Source of the DNA: Branchiostoma belcheri
Lineage: Eukaryota; Chordata; Leptocardii; Amphioxiformes; Branchiostomatidae
Direction: 5' to 3'
DNA length: 64,000 nucleotides
Assembly (NCBI RefSeq): GCF_001625305.1
Contig: NW_017802380.1
Coordinates: forward strand, 2,496,881-2,560,880
Shown: positions 57,201 to 64,000 of the stretch, in pieces
How positions within the stretch are numbered: position 1 is the first letter of the stretch
Layout: each line of letters opens with the position of its first letter
Made by a program: the position numbers and the translations under genes
Notes under the pieces: generated by a model
What the model was told of the DNA's origin: nothing
What the model saw: only the letters and a program-made list of their open reading frames with translations
Databases searched by the model: none

Positions 57201-59283
57201 AGATGTATTCATTATTGCCTGCAATCGGAATATTTTTTCTGCAAACTGCATGTGGGAATGCAGAGCTCATAATGCTCACATGAATACTTGTATTTCCTGA
57301 TCTAACTTTGTGCTTGTGTGTCTCCAGGCTTTGCTGCCAAGATGAAGTACATCAGCCTGGTGATCCTGGTTGTCCAGAACGCCTCTCTGATCCTGACGAT
57401 GCGCTACGCCCGCACCATGCCCGGAGACATGTTCTTCTCCACGACCGCAGTGGTGATGGCGGAGGTGTTCAAACTGCTGGGCTGTGTCCTCATCATCATG
57501 TGTCAGTATGTGGGCTTCAGGGCCTGTACCCAGCACCTGTATGAAGAGTGAGTACTAGTGGTGTATTACTCTATATATCAGGGGCTTAAAGGGTCTTTGA
57601 TAACCAAGAAACAAGCTAAAGTTTACAGCTACATCTACATAAATACTGGGCAAAGTTTGTACATTATTGAAACTGCTTTGCTGTGTCCTCATCATCATCA
57701 TCATGTGTCAGTACATGGGCTTCAGGGCCTGTACCGGGCACCTCTACACAGAGTAAGTATTAGTGGTACATAGTTCTCACTTGGCTGTTTGATTGTAGGG
57801 GCCTCCTACAATGTGATTTGGACCCACACTTTTATGGATGGGTAATGAAACAGGTGGTTGTTCTGTCCCAAGGTGGTCAAATTTCTAAACCTGGACTGGT
57901 TGGGTTTGATTGAAAAAATCTGCACAGATAGTGCTCATTATTATGTTTTTGGTAAGCCTTCTTGTGTTTATTCTGTCTTTTATATCATCCTTTTCGTTAA
58001 ATTCCATAAACTGCCTGGCTTGTCCATGGGTTGGAAATTGTGATCTTTGCATCAAAGTTCATCTCTCATTAATGTGAAATGTAAATCTTGCTCAACAATC
58101 ATGGCTACTTCATCATGCACATGTTCTTGTCCACCACATAGTTTCATGATTGTGACCATGATTTTATATCCCTTTACAGGCTGTTCCAGAATCCCATGGA
58201 TAGTTTAAAGATGGCTGTTCCTGCACTTGTTTACACCCTGCAAAATAACCTGGCTTATGTGGCCATTTCCAACCTGTCTGCTGCAACTTTCCAGGTGGGT
58301 GTGTTCAGTAGAAGACACAGCCCTTTGATTTTATGAGCTAGAACTGGGTTATTTACATTCTTTATTTTCGGGTGTGTTCCAGAAATATTTGAGAAACATT
58401 CCTGTTACATGCATACATTTTTTTGTAGTAAAAGGAAGTCTGTTTATAATGTTGGGAAATTTGTTCGAAAAGTTAGATACTTGTTTATTTTTCATAAATG
58501 AATTGGAAAATACATTTGAAAAGGTGATACTTTCATAAGCATGTTGTTTTCTAATGACAGAACTGTGGTCTTATATTTGAAAAAATATGTTTCCAGGTGA
58601 CCTACCAGTTAAAGATCATGACCACAGCCCTGTTCTCCATCGTGATGCTGGGGAAGAGCATCAGCCGTCTGCAGTGGGTCTCGCTGTTCCTGCTGTTTGC
58701 CGGCGTCTCTGCCGTCCAGCTGGAGTCTACCGGCGCCACCAGCTCTGGAAAGGCGACGGGGGAGAAAGTAGAAACCGAACAGAACCCTCTCCTTGGGTTG
58801 ATTGCTGTGGTCGTGTCGTGTATATCCTCCGGCTTTGCTGGGGTGTTTTTCGAGAAAGTCCTGAAAGGTTCAGTGGCGTCGGTCTGGATCCGAAACATCC
58901 AGCTGGCCTTTTTCAGCATCCTCCTTGGACTGGTGTCCATGTGGACAAAAGACGGGGCCGGCGTCTCCGAAAAGGGCTTCTTTTACGCCTACAACTGGGT
59001 GACGTGGATGACGGTGTGCATGCAGGCTTTCGGCGGCCTCTTGGTCGCAGTGGTTGTCAAGTACGCAGACAACATCCTCAAAGGCTTTGCCACTTCCTTC
59101 TCCATCATTCTCTCGTGCATCGCGTCGGTGTACCTCTTCAGCTTCCACATCACGGCACAGTTCGCCTTCGGAGCATCGTTAGTCATCTTTTCCATCTACC
59201 TGTATGGCCGTCCTTCGCGACCGACTGTTACAAACCATGACGGACAGAAGGGCCTCCCGACCAAGATATCTGAAACTGGGTGA
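48256..59283 (+). CDS. SLC35A2: UDP-galactose transporter (SLC35A2-like nucleotide-sugar transporter)
   Basis: Four exons: 48,256-48,283 (nine codons, MASDNGKQG), 57,328-57,547, 58,180-58,294 and 58,597-59,283, in phase, giving 349 residues, the usual SLC35A size with about ten membrane helices. Family landmarks: [17 protein letters not shown] (first helix), [36 protein letters not shown], the [14 protein letters not shown] block, [22 protein letters not shown], and the C-terminal [18 protein letters not shown]. The [13 protein letters not shown] and SRLQW stretches favour SLC35A2 over the related UDP-GlcNAc transporter SLC35A3. Known role: exchange of cytosolic UDP-galactose for luminal UMP in the Golgi, feeding galactosylation. 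The first exon is assigned from its phase and its ATG context, so it is the least certain part. The stop codon TGA overlaps a potential splice donor (TGG|GTGATC), see the alternative last exon. Confidence 0.9.
49905..50334. mobile_element. PIF/Harbinger-like MITE
   Basis: 33-bp inverted ends: left starts GGCCACACCAAGTAAATTTT, right ends with its reverse complement, both including the GGATGACATCC/GGATGTCATCC part. A TAA trinucleotide directly flanks both sides (49,902-49,904 and 50,335-50,337), the target-duplication type of Harbinger elements. 430 bp, no ORF of note. Confidence 0.8.
50768..53915. mobile_element. 3.1-kb non-autonomous DNA transposon with ~215-235-bp inverted ends
   Basis: Left end 50,768-50,983 and right end 53,680-53,915 are long inverted repeats starting GGGTATTCGGACTTAGCTGC and extending past GTCCCAATTATG. 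Outside lies a perfect 10-bp repeat TGTTTTACTC (50,758-50,767 and 53,916-53,925). The right arm has an extra GCTAGGGGGC. The 2.7-kb interior has only short, unrecognised ORFs and no transposase motif. Long ends with a 9-10 bp duplication point to a Mutator-like element. It lies in the first intron of the transporter gene. Confidence 0.85.
54157..54921. mobile_element. 765-bp inverted-repeat element
   Basis: Left 45 bp (starting GAAAATTGTTACTCAAGCAA and ending AAAACTGTCAG) and right 45 bp (CTGACAGTTTTC through TAAGAATTTTC) are inverted repeats with a handful of mismatches. The interior has no recognised gene. Target duplication unclear. Related hairpin at 18,438. Confidence 0.75.
56727..56950. 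mobile_element. MITE with ATATG-GGGCC-GCAAG ends
   Basis: Left ATATGAGGGCCTGCAAG and the reverse complement of the right end, ATATGTGGGCCCGCAAG, match at 15 of 17 bases. The interior has repeated TACG-TAGAATTAAAA words (ACGCTCTACGTAGAAT). Located in the transporter's first intron. Confidence 0.7.
57685..57752 (+). other. Partial duplicate of transporter exon 2
   Basis: Near copy of the 3' part of exon 2 with its donor (TGTGTCCTCATCATCATC, GGGCTTCAGGGCCTGTACC, then GAGTAAGT). It keeps an open frame in the same phase, but I see no acceptor directly upstream, so it looks like a dead duplicate or a cryptic donor region. Confidence 0.65.
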
Positions 59284-59349
59284 TCGTGTTTTTTCTTTTG
59301 AAGGTTTTGTGTGTCATAATGGAGCAAAGACTATTAACATACATGTATC

Positions 59350-59591
59350 AGCATGTCGGCAGAATGTAATGCGCCTGTGCAGAACCCTGTTTTTTTCGTT
59401 GGATGGTCAACATCAGAATTTTGCCTGTTGCAGAGGACATCTTTTCCAACACAGTATTTGGAAACTACAGACTAGATGTTAACCTTATATGCGTGAATAC
59501 AACCTTACATGTATATGAGACGTTCTGCCGCAGTGCTATGCACAATACATTACAGGTTTCGTGCAGGTGCAGTACGTTCTGCCGATGTGCT
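59350..59591. mobile_element. Mutator-like MITE, copy 1
   Basis: Starts AGCATGTCGGCAGAATGT and ends ACGTTCTGCCGATGTGCT (inverted repeats). Flanks ACATGTATC (59,341-59,349) and ATTTGTATC (59,592-59,600) match at 7 of 9 bases, a decayed 9-bp target duplication. The interior shares long blocks with the copy at 63,594, including CCTGTTGCAGAGGACATC. Confidence 0.82.
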
Positions 59592-60624
59592 ATTTGTATC
59601 TATCTTGATTGATCACATTGATTGAAATGGCAATTTCTTACAAATTGTGAGTGTGCCTTTTTATTGTGGGTGCTTCGAATCACTGGAGAGTAAAAATGCT
59701 TTTTAGGAAATCAAGAAAATCATGTCTATTGCTACAGCAACACACATCCATCTTTTATGCTTTCAATGATTGTAAATATATGCAGCGATGAATTAAATTT
59801 GGATTGGCATTTCATCATTATCATCATCATTCCAGGGAATTACGTATTTATAAATACTCAATTGAAGTATTTGAGTTAAGAAAGACAAACAGGTAATTTA
59901 GGGAACTGAATTGAATTTCCAAGCTATGTGTAGTGTTAACTGATAACTATAAATCAGCAAAACGCTCACTGTTTCATTGTTGTTTTCAAAAGCATAGCTC
60001 TTTTCATGGTCTTCTTTAGTTCTATTCTTCTTTTTAGGTCCCTCACTGACAGAAGGACATTCAAAATTTACAAGTTTGGAATTTTAGAATTATGAACTAA
60101 TTTTTTTCTTTTCGATAAAGTGAATCATGATGTCTGTTGACAATCACCGTATTACATGTATCTAAAATTATAGTATTCCAGTGGGAAGAAGAGAGCTAAA
60201 TGTGTATCAGAATATGGTGGGTTTAAAAGGAAAAACTTCTGAAAACTGTGGAAAAGTCTGTATGTAACATATTGTTGGTATCATGATAGAAGAATTGTAT
60301 ACAGGTATTAGTTGTCATTTTAAATGATATGTATAACATGCAGCTGAGCTGCAACGATTTAGGGTACGATGGTAGAAAACCGGGCCAGTTTAACCTCCTA
60401 CCTGCTGCCTAATCCTTTAACCAATTTTGGTGCCAAGAGGTTATACATGTAGCAGGGAGAAGGTTAAATAGATTTGCAATGAAGTCAGGGAATGATCAGT
60501 CGGTCACAAATGAATAAGTTGATATCTTTTCCTAGATCCTCCTTTAGTGAAGACCTGATTTACCTTTTACGTATTTTTCTTGAAGTTGGGGATGGGGGGT
60601 CTAAGGAAGCCTATATATTTGCTA

Positions 60625-60725
60625 ACCTCCAAGCATATGCTATGGTGGCAAGACAGTATCCACTAGGTCACTCCTCTGGCCAATGGATACTGTCTTGCCA
60701 CCATAGGATCTGCTTGGAGATTACT
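60625..60725. mobile_element. Palindromic ~100-bp element
   Basis: CTATGGTGGCAAGACAGTAT (left) and ATACTGTCTTGCCACCATAG (right) are exact inverted repeats separated by about 28 bases; outer CCTCCAAGCA and TGCTTGGAG extend the arms. It belongs with the family at 32,565 and 44,258. Confidence 0.75.
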
Positions 60726-62155
60726 ATTTGCAACCTTATTAGGCGATTTTTTGGTAACGCCTCAGGCATAGGCCTTCGGTGCAGGTAGTTGTAGCGCGTG
60801 TGTGTGTAGCTACGATACTTAATGAAGACCTCAGGGCAGTAAGGTGTATAGAGATTTTAATTTCCTTCTGTCTCCAGGAGATATGTATATATTGAGCAAC
60901 GTTGAGTTGTTATGATATGCAGAAGTCACAGTTTTTGTGAAGACAGTTATATACGTTACGTCCGAAGCAGTGTGTATATTTGGTTTTATGGTAAGTTTAT
61001 TATGTGTAATGTAATTGAAAAGTTTTAAATCAAGTTGTCTAGTCATTATGAGATCACCCTCCATTTTTTTCTTTTTGATTTGGGTAAAAAAAAATGCAGA
61101 CAGCACCAAAATGGACTGTGTGTATGTGGAAAGCTTATAACAATTCGCACAATTTAAACTCCTACACATTTGTTAACCTTTCCTTTTGTTTTTAACCTGC
61201 AGAAATGTCTAATTACTCCCATACAATTCTTTTATGCCTATTTCAGTTAGAATTCAAACGTTATGATGTTATTGTATAGTTACAAAGCATTGGTCAAACC
61301 TTCGCTAGAACACATTTCCCTTTCTACATCTGTTGAACTTGAAAAAAGGCAGCAAAGCGGACATTGAATTACATTTGTGCGGGTTATGACGCGGTCACAT
61401 TCGTTGTGGGTTGTTGCATGATTTTGATGCTGTGGCATTTCCAAGCAGGCTGTGACAGAAACAACAGTTGACGAGAATCTAAGACAGCCTTTTACATGAC
61501 AAGACAGTTGAAATGTGTAAGTCACATGCGCGACCGTCAGAAAAACGCCCTCGGTTCGAAATCGTACAATGATCGCACAACGTATGTGACTGGGCCCTTA
61601 CAGAAAGTGGACAGCAATGAAATGAATAAACTGTTGTAGACAACACTTTGACCATGACTTTTGATTGTTCCGCCAAGTCACACCCTCCTTCATAAATGAT
61701 TTGTCATGAATAACATCTTAAATTTGACACTGGATGCTTTTCTGGATGCTTGCATGGATCGCAATACCTGCTTGCTGCATGCTATTAATGCTACAAAGTG
61801 AGTAGAAGTGATTTATTCTCATCCCATTTTTCACCACGAATAACCATCATCTAACAACTTACATCACATTCTATTCCTAAAATAATGTCCTGCACATTTA
61901 AATTAACATTTCATTTCATTTCCCCACATAATGTGATTGTTTAAATCAAATGAAAATGATAATGCATGCATGACAGTTTTGATAATGACAAGTAGCTAGT
62001 ACGCATTTTTAATATTCATGACTCACTAATTATTGAGCTTTCTAACTGCACTGCCTTCAAGTTTGTTTTTGCTGTGCTTTAGTTTGGGCTAGACTTATGC
62101 ATCATTTCGCAGATACTGTTAAACTTACAGAAATTTCCGTCTTTTGTTGCTGCAG

Positions 62156-62180
62156 GCCTAAGTCAAAGAAGGCAGAGTGA
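62156..62180 (+). CDS. SLC35A2: Candidate alternative last exon of the SLC35A2-like gene (dilysine tail)
   Basis: Acceptor TTGTTGCTGCAG, then 25 bases to a TGA. Joined to a donor at 59,280 (exon end at 59,279) the frame is kept and the C-terminus becomes ...SETG-PKSKKAE. Ending in KKAE creates a KKxx ER-retrieval motif. In mammals SLC35A2 also has two C-terminal splice forms, one with a dilysine motif. No transcript evidence is available here. Confidence 0.5.
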
Positions 62181-63593
62181 TTGCATGGCGGTGTGAAGTC
62201 CTGTCCTGTCAAACATACACTAGAGGCAGACCAGGGAGGATCAAGTTTATACAAATAGACCAATCCTGACTGTCCGTCACCATTATTAGCAGATCAACCA
62301 GTGATGTTTGCTTTTTTATTTTACATTTTGACGGAGGAGGGCAGGCTACGGGATCGGTCTATTCTCATTTTTTTTGTCTACGTTTTCTTTTTGATAATTT
62401 TCTCAGCACAGCTTCACCCTCTACTTAAATGCTGGACACTACTACATGTATTACACAGCACTACCAGTACTTTCTCTCTCCTCTGATCCTTTCTGGTCTG
62501 GACTTTTCCAAGGTTTTGAATGTGTCATTGCTTTTTCATCAAACATCTAGTCAGTGCAGTGAATCATACTTGATATTTTCATCTTCCAAATTTTGACTGT
62601 GATATACACAGTGAATTATATATGTTGTACCAGTGTCTATTTTTGTAGTGTGATTACATCTTGAGTCAGTTTTCCTTTTCTGGAGTAACAAACTTCCTTT
62701 GATATGTTTGTGTGTTAATTCAAATGCTAGAATACAAGTGTAACTGTTTGCCAGTGTAAATTTGATATTTTGTGTGCTTTGCTTCCCGTATGAGTTTGTT
62801 GCTGCGACCAGTGCAAAGTGAAGTTTTATTTCTTTCATTGTGTTAGAGAAGGATATATCAAAATCAGCAAATGATTGCAAGTTACTGTGTGATGCAATGT
62901 GTATGATTGTGCATTTTCACAACTTTGCAGTGAAAAATCTGGACAAAGCTGGCATGAAAAAAAAAAGGATTTTTGTGTACATTTTTAACGTTCTTTTAAC
63001 TTTCAAAACAAGATCACTTCTGGTATGTAATATCTACCACAAATCTTTATTTCATACAAGACCGTTAAGCCTTTGTATTCTTATACACTTAATCTGGCTA
63101 ATCTATATTGTTTAGATTCTATCATTCTTTTCACAATGTTTTACAATCCACGTGTGAATAAAGTCTGATGAAGAAGGCTGAAACTAATGGCTCGAGTTTC
63201 TAACATCTCACAGAATCAACAAAAACTGATTCACTTTGAAATCACAATGATATTTTAAGAGTATATTTACATCAATGCATATTTAGCAAGTGTTTAGAAA
63301 GCAGTTCCTAATTCCCTTGCAACTACTGTGAATCTGTAAACTTTTACAGTGGTGTTATATTTGCAGACTTCCAGTGGCCTCTCAAATACGCATTTCCAAT
63401 TACATGTACATGTACTTCTGTACAATAAATTAGCTCAACCTCAAATACATGTATAAAACTCTACAAAATCCACTCTTTTCCTTCCTACTTAAAACTAAAA
63501 ACCAATGTGAAAGTATATGAATCTAATATACTAGTATACAAAGAGTCCATGTGTATAGCCATAGGCATACATTATATCAATACGTACAACAAC
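62181..63593. other. 3' UTR / intergenic, nothing recognised
   Basis: AT-rich DNA with an AATAAA at about 63,156 (GTGTGAATAAAGTCTG) that could end the longer transporter transcript. The short open frames show no motif. Confidence 0.45.
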
Positions 63594-63857
63594 AGCACGT
63601 AGGCAGAACGTACTGCGCCTGCGCAAAACCCTGATTTTTCATGATTTACATTGGATGTTTGGTCACCTTGCATTAGAATTTTGCCTGTTGCAGAGGACAT
63701 CTTTTCCAAAATAACATTTGGAAACTATAGACGAGATATCAACCTTACCCCGGTATATGCACAAATACAACCTTATAAGAGATGTTCTGCCTAACGATAA
63801 GTGCTATGCACAATACATTATGGGTTTTACAGGTGCAGCACGTTCTGCCGACATGCT
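63594..63857. mobile_element. Mutator-like MITE, copy 2
   Basis: Starts AGCACGTAGGCAGAACGT and ends ACGTTCTGCCGACATGCT, inverted repeats of each other with two mismatches. Flanked by a perfect 9-bp duplication TACAACAAC (63,585-63,593 and 63,858-63,866). A 9-bp duplication is typical of Mutator-like elements. Confidence 0.88.
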
Positions 63858-63878
63858 TACAACAACAGAATGAAGAGC

Positions 63879-64000
63879 CTATCTAACATGCGGGGCGAGT
63901 AGGTCTGGATCCACGAGTGACTGTGCCAGCGGAGCGTCCACGTCAAACTCGTGCACATGTCCGCGCTGCCGGTGTCTCTTGCTGCTACGCTGTGGGATGG
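63879..64000 (-). CDS. 3' coding exon of an unidentified minus-strand gene (partial)
   Basis: On the minus strand, 39 codons run in from the window edge to a TAG at 63,881-63,879. The residues are charged and non-repetitive (RSSKRHRQRGHVHEFDVDA, then LVDPDLLAPHVR) with G/C-rich third positions, unlike the surrounding AT-rich DNA. I do not recognise the family. A second frame is also open, so the call is provisional. The MITE copy 2 ends only about 20 bases beyond the stop, i.e. in the 3' UTR. Confidence 0.5.
   Translation of the reverse strand, partial: IPQRSSKRHRQRGHVHEFDVDAPLAQSLVDPDLLAPHVR

Larger units (their letters stand above)
59284..62155. other. Transporter 3' UTR or alternative last intron
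   Basis: Holds two short transposons (59,350-59,591 and 60,625-60,725) and otherwise AT-rich DNA without supported genes. It is 3' UTR if the TGA at 59,281 is used, or intron if the donor at 59,280 is used. Confidence 0.5.

Overview
The window looks like chordate genomic DNA, most probably an amphioxus (Branchiostoma-like cephalochordate). Genes are split by long AT-rich introns with GT-AG borders, and the proteins are metazoan (LRIG, BTB-Kelch, a nucleotide-sugar transporter, an LRR/Ig transmembrane receptor). Non-coding DNA is packed with small non-autonomous DNA transposons, tRNA-derived SINEs and simple repeats. The species is inferred from character and protein similarity, not from a search.

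Layout. (1) 1-24,105, plus strand: an LRIG gene missing its 5' end; 18 exons encode LRRs, an LRR C-cap, three Ig domains, a transmembrane helix and a cytoplasmic tail. (2) 24,106-29,141: intergenic, holding an ~800-bp foldback-like element. (3) 29,142-30,845, minus: an intronless secreted carboxylesterase/cholinesterase-family enzyme with a complete catalytic triad and a TATA box. (4) 31,278-31,635: a 5'-truncated non-LTR retrotransposon with a perfect 17-bp target duplication. (5) 32,056-34,324, minus: a BTB-Kelch gene, 5' end unresolved. (6) 36,297-39,017, minus: a single-exon LRR/Ig transmembrane receptor with tyrosine motifs and a long acidic repetitive tail that ends at a frameshift. (7) 40,667-42,305 minus and 44,670-47,515 plus: two divergent paralogous genes for small secreted Gly-Arg-Pro repeat proteins, with near-identical signal peptides and TATA promoters; the plus copy contains a 20-N gap beside an apparent assembly duplication. 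(8) 48,256-59,283, plus: a UDP-galactose transporter (SLC35A2-like) gene whose 9-kb first intron is a transposon nest. A possible alternative last exon at 62,156-62,180 would add a dilysine ER-retrieval tail. (9) 63,879-64,000, minus: the probable 3' coding exon of an unidentified gene.

No operon logic applies. The genes have separate roles: growth-factor receptor regulation (LRIG), ester hydrolysis, ubiquitin-ligase adaptor, putative immune or adhesion receptor, secreted repeat proteins, and Golgi sugar-nucleotide import. The most original items are the inverted pair of Gly-Arg-Pro repeat proteins, which I cannot match to a known family; the putative KKxx splice form of the transporter; partial exon duplications in LRIG and SLC35A2; and several transposon families defined here by terminal inverted repeats plus target-site duplications.
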